Source of the DNA: Lentzea albidocapillata
Lineage (GTDB): Bacteria; Actinomycetota; Actinomycetes; Mycobacteriales; Pseudonocardiaceae
Direction: 5' to 3'
Assembly: GCF_000719115.1 (NCBI RefSeq)
Contig: NZ_JOEA01000004.1
Coordinates: forward strand, 186,001 to 250,000
DNA: 64,000 nt
Both the position numbers and the translations under genes were made by a program. Position 1 is the first letter of the stretch, and each line of letters starts with the position of its first letter. This document shows, in pieces, positions 39,542 to 47,702 of this stretch. The notes beneath the pieces were generated by a model. The model was not told where the DNA came from. It ran no database searches and saw only the letters and a list, made by a program, of their open reading frames with translations.

Positions 39542-40422
39542 CGGTTCTCCCGCGTCACGTTCATGGTGAAGTCGCCGGTGTTCACGCCGTTCTGCTGGCC
39601 GACGGTGGCGCCCGTCGAGGCCATGTTGCGGTTGCGGATCGGCGGCAGTTGCCCGGCCGTTTTCCTGGCGTTCTCCGGTGCCTCGTGGATCGCGGCGGCG
39701 AGGGCGACGGTGAAGGCGGCGGCGTTGCGCGCCGCCCGCCGCTGACCGCCCTGGCCGTCCGTGACGGACTTGGTGCCGTCGGCGTGGTCGCTGATGCCGC
39801 GCACGGTCGCCGTGGCGACCCGGCCGGCGAGGTGCGCCGCGAGGGCGGACCCGGCGCTCTCCATCTCGACCGCGACGGCGTCGTTGTAGTTGCGGTGCAG
39901 GGCGTTCGCCACCGGCGAGGTCGTGGAGTTCAGCACCACGTCCCCTGCGGCGATCGCCTCGAAGTGGACCTCTGGTCGTTGCGCCTCACCGGGTGGCGCG
40001 AGCGGCTCGCACCAGGCGCGGGTGCGGCGGATCCGGCGGGCGAGTTGTTCCAGGTCGTGCGAGATCTCCCAGGAACGGGGCCGTACGAGGAACTCCTCGT
40101 CCTCGCTCTTGCCGCCGTGGTAGGCGTAGACCTTGGTCGCGACCACGACGTCACCGATCTCCAGCTTGGGCCGCAACCCTCCGGCGATCCCGGAGAACAG
40201 CACCGCGGAAGGCGAGAACTCGGCGATCGCCCGCTCGGTGAGCGCGGCGGCGGCCAGGGTCCCCTGCCCGGTCACTCCCAGGGCGACCCGCCGATCCGGC
40301 CGGCCGGCGAGCGTGCCGACGTCGAACAGCGTGCCCTGGGCGTGCCGGTGCTCGCGGACGTCCACCAGGTGCTCGAGCACCGCTTCCTGCTCGACCGGCA
40401 GCGCGGTCAGAATCACGATCAT
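39538..40422 (-). CDS. MTA/SAH nucleosidase-type enzyme with C-terminal motif shared with its neighbour
   Basis: This 294-residue protein is a PNP_UDP-type nucleosidase. Conserved features are TALPVEQEAVLE (base-binding Glu region), FSGIAGGLRPKLEIGDVVVATKVY, VEMESAGSALAA (the catalytic Glu pair region) and VRGISDHADG (catalytic Asp). After the domain, residues 260-284 carry the motif PPIRNRNMAS-TGATVGQQNGVNTGD, 17 of 25 identical to the start of the next protein. ATG 40422 is chosen at the first strand MIVILTAL. Such phosphorylase-fold domains occur as effectors in bacterial and fungal defence receptors. Ordinary housekeeping nucleosidases lack this tail. Confidence 0.85.
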   Translation of the reverse strand: MIVILTALPVEQEAVLEHLVDVREHRHAQGTLFDVGTLAGRPDRRVALGVTGQGTLAAAALTERAIAEFSPSAVLFSGIAGGLRPKLEIGDVVVATKVYAYHGGKSEDEEFLVRPRSWEISHDLEQLARRIRRTRAWCEPLAPPGEAQRPEVHFEAIAAGDVVLNSTTSPVANALHRNYNDAVAVEMESAGSALAAHLAGRVATATVRGISDHADGTKSVTDGQGGQRRAARNAAAFTVALAAAIHEAPENARKTAGQLPPIRNRNMASTGATVGQQNGVNTGDFTMNVTRENR

Positions 40423-40676
40423 CGTTTCACCCCAACATGATTCGCCCACGGTGGGGCGTGTCTACGCGCGACGAACATGCGGAGGGCGAGTCCGCGACAC
40501 GGCCGGTTCGGTCAGGTGGAGATTCAGTGAGAACAGGTGGAGACAGCACCCGGTGCGAGTGGGTGTCGAGCGAGGGATCGCGGAGCATCGGCCCGCGGCG
40601 CGGAGGAGACTAACCCCGGCACACGTTTCGCGTCAAACATCTGCCGGAGGATTTCGCGGAGGTCTGGAATGGACAT
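40423..40676. other. Intergenic region upstream of the nucleosidase operon
   Basis: This gap of about 250 bases between two reverse-strand genes must hold the promoter of the nucleosidase operon. No convincing open frame, dyad or terminator is visible. A weak ribosome site (GGGGTGAAACG) precedes the nucleosidase ATG. Confidence 0.5.
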
Positions 40677-41174
40677 TCAGATCCGGCGAAAGTGGACATC
40701 CGCCAGGGATTCCACGCGATGACGAAAGCCGAACCTGCTGACGACCGCATCCGAGACGATGGCGCGGTGGTCGAACGCGACCGCGGCGTGCACGTTGAAG
40801 AACTCGGTCAGAGCGACCCAGCGGGCGGCCGCGGCGTCCCCTCCCTCCGTCGCGGGAGGAGCCCCGGTGAGGTACCCGTGGAACGCGACGCTCTCGATGA
40901 CGCCCCGCGGGTCACGGCCGGGGGTCTTGTAGGAACCGAAACGCTTCAGCCGATCCTTCGCCACCTCGATTCCCGTCTCCTCGCGGACCTCGCGTGCCGC
41001 CGCGTCGACTGCGCGCTCCCCCGGTTCCACGAAGCCTCCGGGGAGTGCCAGCGCGCCTTGGAACGGGTCTTTTCCGCGCTGTACCAACAGAACCGCCAGC
41101 GCGCCGTCCTGTTTGGTGAACAGCACGACGTCCGCGGTCAACCGGCGCCGGCCGGGTTCCGTGTCATCAGCCAT
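40677..41174 (-). CDS. NUDIX hydrolase, NrtR-regulated
   Basis: This 165-residue protein has a complete NUDIX box (GGFVEPGERAVDAAAREVREETGIEV), preceded by ALPGG, and an N-terminal strand region VVLFTKQDGALAVLLVQRG. It is likely an ADP-ribose pyrophosphatase or related nucleotide-sugar hydrolase. Two NrtR-type operators lie directly upstream (41192-41263), and nrtR itself is the next gene upstream in the same direction. This links it to NAD turnover, as in known NrtR regulons. Confidence 0.9.
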   Translation of the reverse strand: MADDTEPGRRRLTADVVLFTKQDGALAVLLVQRGKDPFQGALALPGGFVEPGERAVDAAAREVREETGIEVAKDRLKRFGSYKTPGRDPRGVIESVAFHGYLTGAPPATEGGDAAAARWVALTEFFNVHAAVAFDHRAIVSDAVVSRFGFRHRVESLADVHFRRI

Positions 41175-41191
41175 GCCCGAAGAGTAGGTTA

Positions 41192-41263
41192 TTGTCAGAT
41201 CGACATCAAGTGCCGTTCCGCCAGAACCCGTTATTACAAGCCAATTGTCAAACTGACATCAAG
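41192..41263 (-). promoter_or_regulatory. Two NrtR-type operators before the NUDIX gene
   Basis: TTGTCAGATCGACATCAA (41192-41209) and TTGTCAAACTGACATCAA (41245-41262) match at 14 of 18 positions and each contains the GT-N7-AC core of NrtR sites with TTGTC/GACA arms. They are 53 bp apart, about five helical turns, between nrtR and the NUDIX start. Occupation by NrtR would block NUDIX transcription. Confidence 0.7.
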
Positions 41264-41275
41264 GAGCCCCGGTCG

Positions 41276-41977
41276 TCAGGAAGCCGCCGGCCGCGGGCGC
41301 ATCATCGGCGGCGACAGCGTGGACGCGCCGCCCGCTCGGTACAAAGCAGCCGGCCTGCCGTTGGGACTGGGGCGTTTCGCGCCACTCGGCTCGACGAAGC
41401 CGGCGGACTCGGTCACCTTGCGGTGGAAGTTCGGCTTGTCCAGGTCCACACCCCAGACCGCCTCGTAGACCTCGCGGAGCTCGCCGATGGTGAACTCGGC
41501 GGCGCAGAAGGCCGTCGCGATCGTGCGGAACTGCAGTTCGGCACGGGCCAGTTCCAGGGCGTCGCCGAGGATTTCGTCGTGGTCGAACGCGAGGCCGGAG
41601 CGTTGCACTTCGGACACCGGGAGCCAGTGCGCCGCCCGTGCGTCGGTGCCGGCCGCGGGGAAGGGGAGGTCCGGGGCGATCGCCAGATAGGCGCAGGTCA
41701 CCACGCGGGGACGCCGGGGGTCGCGGTCCGGGGCCGAGTAGACGCCCACCTGTTGCAGGTGGAGCTGCGTGGCGTCCAGACCGGTTTCCTCGGTCAGCTC
41801 CCGCGCGGCTGTTTCGTCGAGGCTCTCCTCGCCTCGCAGGAAGCCACCGGGCAAGGCCAGTCGTCCCGCGAAGGGGTCGTTGCCGCGTTCGACGACGAGG
41901 GCGCAGAGAACGCCGTCGCGGATCGTCAGGATCACGAGGTCGGCAGTGATCGCGACTGTCTGCCGGGGGCGGCTCAT
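41276..41977 (-). CDS. nrtR: NrtR-type NUDIX-related transcriptional regulator
   Basis: This 233-residue protein joins an N-terminal NUDIX domain (box GGFLRGEESLDETAARELTEETGLDA) to a C-terminal winged helix (about residues 150-220: FTIGELREVYEAVWGVDLDKPNFHRKV and ESAGFVEPSG). This is the NrtR layout; such proteins sense ADP-ribose or related NAD metabolites and repress NAD genes. The operators downstream in front of the NUDIX gene carry the expected GT-N7-AC core. ATG 41977 is used as the start. Confidence 0.88.
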   Translation of the reverse strand: MSRPRQTVAITADLVILTIRDGVLCALVVERGNDPFAGRLALPGGFLRGEESLDETAARELTEETGLDATQLHLQQVGVYSAPDRDPRRPRVVTCAYLAIAPDLPFPAAGTDARAAHWLPVSEVQRSGLAFDHDEILGDALELARAELQFRTIATAFCAAEFTIGELREVYEAVWGVDLDKPNFHRKVTESAGFVEPSGAKRPSPNGRPAALYRAGGASTLSPPMMRPRPAAS

Positions 41978-42000
41978 GGCACGGAGCCTACAAGGCGGGT

Positions 42001-42030
42001 GGAGGCCGACAGAGGGATGCGTCGGCCTCC
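42001..42030 (-). terminator. Terminator after the EF-hand gene
   Basis: GGAGGCCGAC and GTCGGCCTCC form a perfect 10-bp stem around a 10-base loop, 10 bases past the EF-hand gene stop. It also separates that gene from nrtR downstream. Confidence 0.75.
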
Positions 42031-42039
42031 GCGCCCAGG

Positions 42040-42594
42040 TCAGATGCGCTGCAGTGCCCTCGGGTACAGCCAGCTGCCAGGCGTGTCCTCCGCCGGGTTC
42101 GTGTAGTAGTCGCGCACGGCCGTCACGTATTCCTGCACGCTGATCGCGCCGTCGCCGTCGGTGTCGAGGTGCGTGAACGCCCGGCCGCACTCCTCCGCCG
42201 ACAGCCCGCGCGCCTTCAGCAGGACCCCGAACTCGGACGCGTCCACCCGGCCGTCGCCGTTCGTGTCCATGAGGTCGAGCAGGGACTGGACGACCTCGAG
42301 GAAGTCCATGTTGATCGGGCCGCCCTCGACGAACGCCTCGTTCATGGCGTCGCGGTACTCCACCGGGCCGATCCTGCCGTCGCGGTCTGTGTCGCAGTGT
42401 TCGGCCAGCATCTCCCAGAACCGGTCGTAGGCCTCCACGAGCTCACGGCCGCGCTCCGAGGACGCCGGTTCGCCGAACGCCTGCAGCAGCCGGTTGGCCA
42501 GCGCGTAGATGTCCGCTAGTTCGATGACGCCGTTGCGGTTGACGTCGTAATGGGCGAAGGTCGAGTCGATCCTGTGCTGCAGCACCTGCTTCAT
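42040..42594 (-). CDS. Calcium-binding EF-hand protein (calerythrin-like)
   Basis: This 184-residue protein has four EF-hand loops: DVNRNGVIELAD, DTDRDGRIGPVE, DTNGDGRVDASE and DTDGDGAISVQE, each with acidic or Asn ligands at positions 1, 3, 5 and 12. The overall layout matches calerythrin-like bacterial calcium buffers or sensors. No signal peptide or membrane segment is present, so it is cytosolic. The first loop is the least standard (Asn at 3, Arg at 4). The role is inferred as calcium buffering or signalling. Confidence 0.92.
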   Translation of the reverse strand: MKQVLQHRIDSTFAHYDVNRNGVIELADIYALANRLLQAFGEPASSERGRELVEAYDRFWEMLAEHCDTDRDGRIGPVEYRDAMNEAFVEGGPINMDFLEVVQSLLDLMDTNGDGRVDASEFGVLLKARGLSAEECGRAFTHLDTDGDGAISVQEYVTAVRDYYTNPAEDTPGSWLYPRALQRI

Positions 42595-42676
42595 GACCAG
42601 GCACTGTGGTGATGTGTCCGGGCCGGCGCAACGCCCGTCCCCCTCCTGGGTGGTGTTGTTCAGCCGTCTCCGCGAA

Positions 42677-42696
42677 GCCGGTATAGTTATACCGGC
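42677..42696. promoter_or_regulatory. 20-bp palindrome before the methionine aminopeptidase gene
   Basis: GCCGGTATAGTTATACCGGC consists of 9-bp perfect arms around GT. It lies 22-41 bases upstream of the TTG start and contains TATAGT, which could serve as a -10 box, so a bound protein would block transcription. No cognate regulator gene is adjacent on either side. Confidence 0.6.
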
Positions 42697-42717
42697 ACCC
42701 GCTGATGGAGGAACACG

Positions 42718-43536
42718 TTGATCGAGCTCAAGTCACCCGCCGAGATCGAGCGCATGCACGTCACCGGCCAGTTCATCGCGGAGGTGCTCGACGAGCTCTC
42801 CGCCAGGGCCGCGGTGGGGGTGAACCTGCTCGACCTCGAACACCACGCGCGCCACATGCTCGAGGAGCGCGGCGCGGTGTCCTGCTACTGGGACTACTCG
42901 CCGTCGTTCGGCCGCGGCCCGTTCCGCAACGTGACCTGCCTGGCCGTCAACGACGCGGTGCTGCACGGACTGCCCAAGAGCTACGTGCTGCAGGACGGTG
43001 ACGTGCTGACCATGGACATCGCCGTCACCATCGGCGGGTGGGCGGCCGACTCGGCCATGACCGTCATCGTCGGCACGCCCCGCGAGGAGGACCAGCGCCT
43101 GGTCCGCACCACCGAGGTGGCGCTGGCGGCGGCGATCGAGGTGGCACAGGTCGGCAACAAGCTCGGCGACATCTCGGCGGCGATCGGTGAGGTCTGCGGT
43201 CAGTCCGGCTACACGCCCAACCTGGAGTTCGGCGGGCACGGCATCGGCCGCACCATGCACGAGGCCCCGCACGTCGCGAACAACGGCAGGCGCCGGCACG
43301 GCATGAAGCTCAAGCCCGGCCTGACCATCGCGATCGAGCCGTGGCTCGCGGCGACGACCGACCAGATCATCTACGACGAGGACGGCTGGACGCTGCGCTC
43401 GGCCGATGGTTCGCGCACGGCCCACTCCGAGCACACCGTCGCGATCACCGAGGACGGGCCGCTCGTGCTGACCCGCCGCAAGAGCGAACTCAAGGCCCAA
43501 GCCGATTCCGGCGCATCACAGGCGCGCTTGCCCTAG
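42718..43536 (+). CDS. map: Type I methionine aminopeptidase
   Basis: This 272-residue enzyme removes N-terminal Met from new proteins. All five metal ligands are visible: D100, D111, H174 (FGGHGIGR), E207 (IAIEPW) and E238 (AHSEHTVAIT). TTG 42718 is the start because GGAGG lies 6 bases upstream and the protein then begins IELKSPAEIERM. Actinobacteria usually carry more than one map gene; this copy has a distinctive palindromic promoter and is not in the ribosomal operon, so it may be a conditionally expressed paralogue. Confidence 0.93.
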   Translation: MIELKSPAEIERMHVTGQFIAEVLDELSARAAVGVNLLDLEHHARHMLEERGAVSCYWDYSPSFGRGPFRNVTCLAVNDAVLHGLPKSYVLQDGDVLTMDIAVTIGGWAADSAMTVIVGTPREEDQRLVRTTEVALAAAIEVAQVGNKLGDISAAIGEVCGQSGYTPNLEFGGHGIGRTMHEAPHVANNGRRRHGMKLKPGLTIAIEPWLAATTDQIIYDEDGWTLRSADGSRTAHSEHTVAITEDGPLVLTRRKSELKAQADSGASQARLP

Positions 43537-43545
43537 TCACGCGGA

Positions 43546-44664
43546 CTAGCGGCGCGGTGCCAGCATCGTGCGGACGGCGGAGGCGATGCGCCCGGACGGT
43601 GAGCCGGTACCGTACGGCGACGGGATCTCGCGCAGCGCGGCCCGATGCCCCTCCACGTCGTCCAGCCACGCCAGCACCGAGCTGCCCACCAGCGGACCGG
43701 GCGGAACGAGCGTGCCGAACGTGCCCTCGATCTCCGGGCGTTCGGTGCTGCGCCGCACGACCACGACGGGCCGCTTCAGCACGCTCACCTCCTCCTGGAT
43801 GCCACCCGAGTCCGACACGATCACCGCAGCGCCGTGAGCCAGGGCCAGGAACGGCCGGTACGGCTGGGGTTCGATCACCTGGAGGCCGTGCAGCAGCGCT
43901 TCCAGGCCGAACGCGGTGATGCGCTGTGCGGTCCGCGGGTGCAGCGGCAGCACGACGGGCAGCGGCAGTCCGCCGAGCTCGCGCAGGATGGTCTCCAGGT
44001 TGGCCGCGTCGTCCACGTTCTCCGGGCGGTGGATCGTGGCCAGGACGTAGCTGTCGGGCTTCAGGCCGAGCTCGCCCAGGACCACGTCCTCCTCGTCCGC
44101 GGAGGGCAACGCGTGCGCCAGCGCCTCCACGACGGTGTTGCCGGTGACGGCGATGCGGCTCGGCGCGACGCCTTCGCCCAGGAGGTTGCGGCGGTTCAAC
44201 GGCGTCGGCGCGCAGCAGAGGTCGGAGAGGTGGTCGATGAGCACGCGGTTGTGCTCTTCCGGCATCGCGCGGTCGTAGCTGCGCAGGCCCGCCTCCACGT
44301 GCACCAGCGGCACGTCGCAGGCGTTGGCGGCCAACGCTCCCGCGAGTGCGGAGGTCGTGTCGCCCTGCACGATCACGGCGCCCGGCCGGTCTGCGGCCAG
44401 TACCTCGTCCACGGCCGAGACGGCGCGGCCGAGCTGGTCGCCCCGGCGCAGGCCTCCCAGCCGCAGTTCGTGGAAGGCGCCCGGTTCCGGCACCTCGCGG
44501 CGGATGAGCGAGTACATCGAGCGGTCGTAGTGCTGGCCCGTGTAGATCATGCTGCACGCGCTGCCGAAGTGGTCGACCAGCGGCGCGAGTTTGATCAGTT
44601 CGGGCCTGGTGCCGCAGACGATCGTGACGATGTTCGTTTCCCGCACCGCGGCAAGGTACTTCAT
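43546..44664 (-). CDS. wecB: UDP-N-acetylglucosamine 2-epimerase (non-hydrolysing)
   Basis: This 372-residue protein has the WecB/GT-B layout: IVCGTRPELIKLAPL, QHYDRSMYS, VIVQGDTTSALAGALAA, VHVEAGLRSYDRAMPEEHNRVL, ATIHRPENVD and SDSGGIQEEVSVLKRPVVVVR. It interconverts UDP-GlcNAc and UDP-ManNAc, giving a ManNAc donor for surface polymers. It is divergent from the polysaccharide genes starting at 44771. ATG 44664 is taken; the upstream ribosome site is weak. Confidence 0.92.
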   Translation of the reverse strand: MKYLAAVRETNIVTIVCGTRPELIKLAPLVDHFGSACSMIYTGQHYDRSMYSLIRREVPEPGAFHELRLGGLRRGDQLGRAVSAVDEVLAADRPGAVIVQGDTTSALAGALAANACDVPLVHVEAGLRSYDRAMPEEHNRVLIDHLSDLCCAPTPLNRRNLLGEGVAPSRIAVTGNTVVEALAHALPSADEEDVVLGELGLKPDSYVLATIHRPENVDDAANLETILRELGGLPLPVVLPLHPRTAQRITAFGLEALLHGLQVIEPQPYRPFLALAHGAAVIVSDSGGIQEEVSVLKRPVVVVRRSTERPEIEGTFGTLVPPGPLVGSSVLAWLDDVEGHRAALREIPSPYGTGSPSGRIASAVRTMLAPRR

Positions 44665-44770
44665 CGATCTTGACGAATCCGGGCGAATCCCGCACACGTT
44701 CACTCGAAAGAGTTGCCTCGGATATCGCTCGAAAGTGTTGCCGCACAAGCGTGTCGTAGTGTCCGCGCTC

Positions 44771-45598
44771 ATGTCCGGTCATCTGGCACTTGCGGTGTCC
44801 ACTGTGCTCTACGGCCTGGGGATAGTCGCGCAGACCGTCGCCGCGCGGAGGGCCGATGAACGTCCCGGCACCGGCGTGGGGCTGCTCGCCCGCCTCGCCG
44901 CGGACCGGTTGTACCTGCTCGGGTTCACCGGGCAGGTCGGCGGGTTCCTGTTCGCGTTCCTGGCTCGCGAGGACCTGCCCCTGTACCTGGTGCAGGCCGG
45001 TTCGTCGTGCGCGGTCGGCCTCGCCACCGTGATCGGCGTGCTGCTGCTCGGCTGGCGGATCCGGCGCGTCGAGATCGCGGTGCTGGTGGTGATGGCGTGC
45101 GGGCTGCTGTTGCTGACGGGTGCGGCGGCGCCGTCCACGGCCCGTGAGCTCCCGCTGGTGCCCGCGCTGGTGGCGCTGGGGCTGTTGACGCTCGCGGTGC
45201 TGCCGCTGGCACGGGTGTTCAAGGCCGCGACGCCGGTGCTCGCCGGTGTCGCGTTCGCCGTAGTCGCGGTGGCCGCGCGCAACGTCGCCGGCAAGCCGCT
45301 GCTCGACCTGGTGCTGCACCCGCTGACCTGGGTGATGGTGGTCGCCGCGTTCGTCGGGCAGGCGTGCCTCGCGACGGCGTTGCAACGCGGTTCGGCCACG
45401 TCCGCGGTGGCGTCGATGGACGCGACCACCGTCGTGATCGGCTCGGCGGCCGGGCTCGCGGTGATGGGCGACCAGATCGCGGCCGGGCGTGAGTGGTGGG
45501 TCGTGCTGGGCGTGCTGCTGGTGGTGTCCGGCGTGCTGGTGCTCGGGTCCGCCGCGTTGCCCGCCCGGGAACTGGTCCCCGCCAGAGGTGAGCGGTGA
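44771..45598 (+). CDS. Drug/metabolite-type multi-helix membrane protein
   Basis: This 275-residue protein has nine or ten hydrophobic segments and looks like a DMT/EamA-type transporter (LALAVSTVLYGLGIVAQTVAARR at the start; ATTVVIGSAAGLAVMGDQ near the end). It overlaps the deacetylase gene by GTGA and heads the polysaccharide operon. It could move a lipid-linked or nucleotide sugar, or be unrelated to the polymer. ATG 44771 has no strong ribosome site, and GTG 44759 is in frame. Confidence 0.75.
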   Translation: MSGHLALAVSTVLYGLGIVAQTVAARRADERPGTGVGLLARLAADRLYLLGFTGQVGGFLFAFLAREDLPLYLVQAGSSCAVGLATVIGVLLLGWRIRRVEIAVLVVMACGLLLLTGAAAPSTARELPLVPALVALGLLTLAVLPLARVFKAATPVLAGVAFAVVAVAARNVAGKPLLDLVLHPLTWVMVVAAFVGQACLATALQRGSATSAVASMDATTVVIGSAAGLAVMGDQIAAGREWWVVLGVLLVVSGVLVLGSAALPARELVPARGER

Positions 45599-46539
45599 AG
45601 CCCGTCGCCAGTGTGTCGCTGGATCTCGACAACCTGTGGGCATACCTGCGCACGCACGGCGATCCCCGGTGGGAGAGCAGGCCGAGCTTCCTGCCGTCCG
45701 CGGTGCCGCGCCTGCTGGACGTCTTCGGCGAGCAGCGGTTGACCACCACGGTCTTCGTGGTCGGCGCGGACGCGGAACGCGACGACGGAGCCGAGGCGGT
45801 CGCGGCGATCGTCGCGGCCGGGCACGAGATCGCGAACCACTCGTTCTGGCACCAGCCGTGGCTGCACCGCTTCTCCGACGAGGAGGTTGAGAAGGAGGTC
45901 ATGCGCGCGGAGGAGGCGATCATGGCCGCCGGGGCGCCACGGCCCGTGGGCTTCCGCGGTCCCGGCTACAGCGTCACGCCCGCGTTGCTCGACGTCCTGC
46001 GGCGGCGCGGTTATCGCTACGACGCCAGCGTGCTGCCGACGTGGATCGGGCCGCTGGCTCGCGCGTACCACAACCGCTCGGCGGGGTCGACGGACGGCGG
46101 CGAGGACCTGTTCGGCGGGTTCGGCAAGGTGCGCGCCCCGAACACCGCGTATCGCTGGCGGGACAACGGACTGGTCGAGCTCCCGGTGACGACGATGCCG
46201 TTGCTGCGGGTGCCGATCCACGGCGCGTACCTGTTGCAGCTGCACCAGATCTCGCCCCGGCTGGCGCGCGGGTACTTCCGCACGGCGTTGCGCTTGTGCC
46301 TGGCGCGCAAGGTGTCCCCGTCGTTGCTGCTGCACCCGACCGACGTGCTCTCGGGTGCCGAGGCGCCCGGGATGGAGTTCTTCCCCGGCATGGCCGTGCC
46401 GGGCGCGCGGAAGGTCGAGCTGCTGGGCTGGGTGCTGTCGTTGCTGCGCAAGCACTTCGATGTGGTCGGCACGGGCGAGCACGTCGAGCGGATCGCGGGT
46501 TCTCCGTTGCGCGAACGGGATCCGGTCGCATGTGGCTGA
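45595..46539 (+). CDS. Polysaccharide deacetylase (NodB-like)
   Basis: This 314-residue protein has the deacetylase features SLDLDNLWAY (metal Asp region), TTTVFVVGADAE, AGHEIANHSFWHQPWLHRFSDEEV (metal His ligands) and FRGPGYSVTPALLDVLRRRGYRYDAS. It removes N-acetyl groups from surface polysaccharide or a related sugar polymer. No signal peptide is clear, so it may act on a lipid-linked intermediate at the membrane. GTG 45595 overlaps the previous stop, and the end overlaps the Wzy-like gene by 10 bases. Confidence 0.87.
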   Translation: MKPVASVSLDLDNLWAYLRTHGDPRWESRPSFLPSAVPRLLDVFGEQRLTTTVFVVGADAERDDGAEAVAAIVAAGHEIANHSFWHQPWLHRFSDEEVEKEVMRAEEAIMAAGAPRPVGFRGPGYSVTPALLDVLRRRGYRYDASVLPTWIGPLARAYHNRSAGSTDGGEDLFGGFGKVRAPNTAYRWRDNGLVELPVTTMPLLRVPIHGAYLLQLHQISPRLARGYFRTALRLCLARKVSPSLLLHPTDVLSGAEAPGMEFFPGMAVPGARKVELLGWVLSLLRKHFDVVGTGEHVERIAGSPLRERDPVACG

Positions 46540-47702
46540 CGGTCCTGCTGCGCGTCTTGGCCTGCGGGACGGTGGCGCTGGCGCCCCTGGAAGGGTATCT
46601 GCTGCAGGTGCACGGGCAGTCGGCCAAGGTTCTGCCCGCGCTGCTGATCGGCGTGTGGCTGTTCTCCCTGTACCGGCAACGACGTCTGCCCGCGCCGCAC
46701 CCGCTGCACCTGGTCGTCGCGCTGCTGGCGGTGGTGCTGCTCACGACCTCCGCGGTGCACGAGGCCGAGCCGTTCACGCTCGAGTACCTGGTGCGGTGGG
46801 TGCCGTTCCTGGTGATCACGGTGGTGCTCGCCGACGTGGCCGCGCGGGAGGTGCCGGTCCGCGCGCTGCTCGCGGCGACGGTCGCCGGCGCGGTCGTGGC
46901 GGCGGCGGGCGGGCTGCTCAGCGTGGCCGGTGGTTCGTTGCGTGCCACCGGGCCGCTGGAGGATCCCAACGACCTGGCGTTCTTCCTCGTGGCGGCGCTG
47001 CCGTTGCTGGTCGCGCTGCCGGCCAGGGGCCGGTCGCGGATCGTGTTGTTGTTGCTGGGCGCGGTGCTGGTGGCCGGTGCAGCGGCGACGTTCTCACGCG
47101 GCGGCGGGATCGCGCTGGCCTGCGCGCTGGTGTGGCTGATCGTGCGCCGGGCGCTGCCGGTCCGCGCGGTGGTCGTGACGGCCGCTGTCGCCGGTGTGGC
47201 GGCGCTGGTGTTCGCCTCGGCGGCGCAGGCCGAGCTGTCCCGGGCGTTGCAGGAGAAGAGCCACATCGCGGGCACCAACGCCGACACCCGGATGCTGCGC
47301 TGGCAGGCGGCCTCGCGGATGCTCGCCGACAACCCGGTGCTCGGTGTCGGGCCCGGCGGATTCCGCCAGGAGTACGCGGCGGCCGGGCACAACGCGGAGA
47401 TCGACGAGCAGACCCCGGTGGCGCACAACCTGTTCCTCGAAGTGGCCGCCGAACTAGGGGTTCCGGGGTTCGCGCTGCTGATCGCGTTCGTCGCGATCGG
47501 CTTCATGGCCAGCGAACGGGCGTTGCGCCGCGTGGCGGACCGGCGTGAGGCCGTGGCCGTGCAGGCGGCGCTGATCGCCGTGCTGATCGCCTCGATCTTC
47601 CTGTCCGAGCAGTACTACCTGCCCCTGTGGTCGCTCGTCGCCATCGCGGTCGCGATCGAGCGGCGTTCTCAGAAGGAGTCTCGATGCGCGTTCTCCACGT
47701 GA
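46530..47702 (+). CDS. O-antigen ligase/polymerase (Wzy)-like membrane protein
   Basis: This 390-residue protein has about ten helices and the Wzy_C/O-antigen ligase features: GPLEDPNDLAFFLVAALPLLVAL, FSRGGGIALACALVWL, and a large outer loop with RMLRWQAASRMLADNPVLGVGPGGFRQEY and VAHNLFLEVAAELGVPGF. It joins repeat units or attaches a polymer to its carrier outside the membrane. ATG 46530 overlaps the deacetylase gene. Its last 19 bases overlap the glycosyltransferase gene. Confidence 0.87.
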   Translation: MWLTVLLRVLACGTVALAPLEGYLLQVHGQSAKVLPALLIGVWLFSLYRQRRLPAPHPLHLVVALLAVVLLTTSAVHEAEPFTLEYLVRWVPFLVITVVLADVAAREVPVRALLAATVAGAVVAAAGGLLSVAGGSLRATGPLEDPNDLAFFLVAALPLLVALPARGRSRIVLLLLGAVLVAGAAATFSRGGGIALACALVWLIVRRALPVRAVVVTAAVAGVAALVFASAAQAELSRALQEKSHIAGTNADTRMLRWQAASRMLADNPVLGVGPGGFRQEYAAAGHNAEIDEQTPVAHNLFLEVAAELGVPGFALLIAFVAIGFMASERALRRVADRREAVAVQAALIAVLIASIFLSEQYYLPLWSLVAIAVAIERRSQKESRCAFST

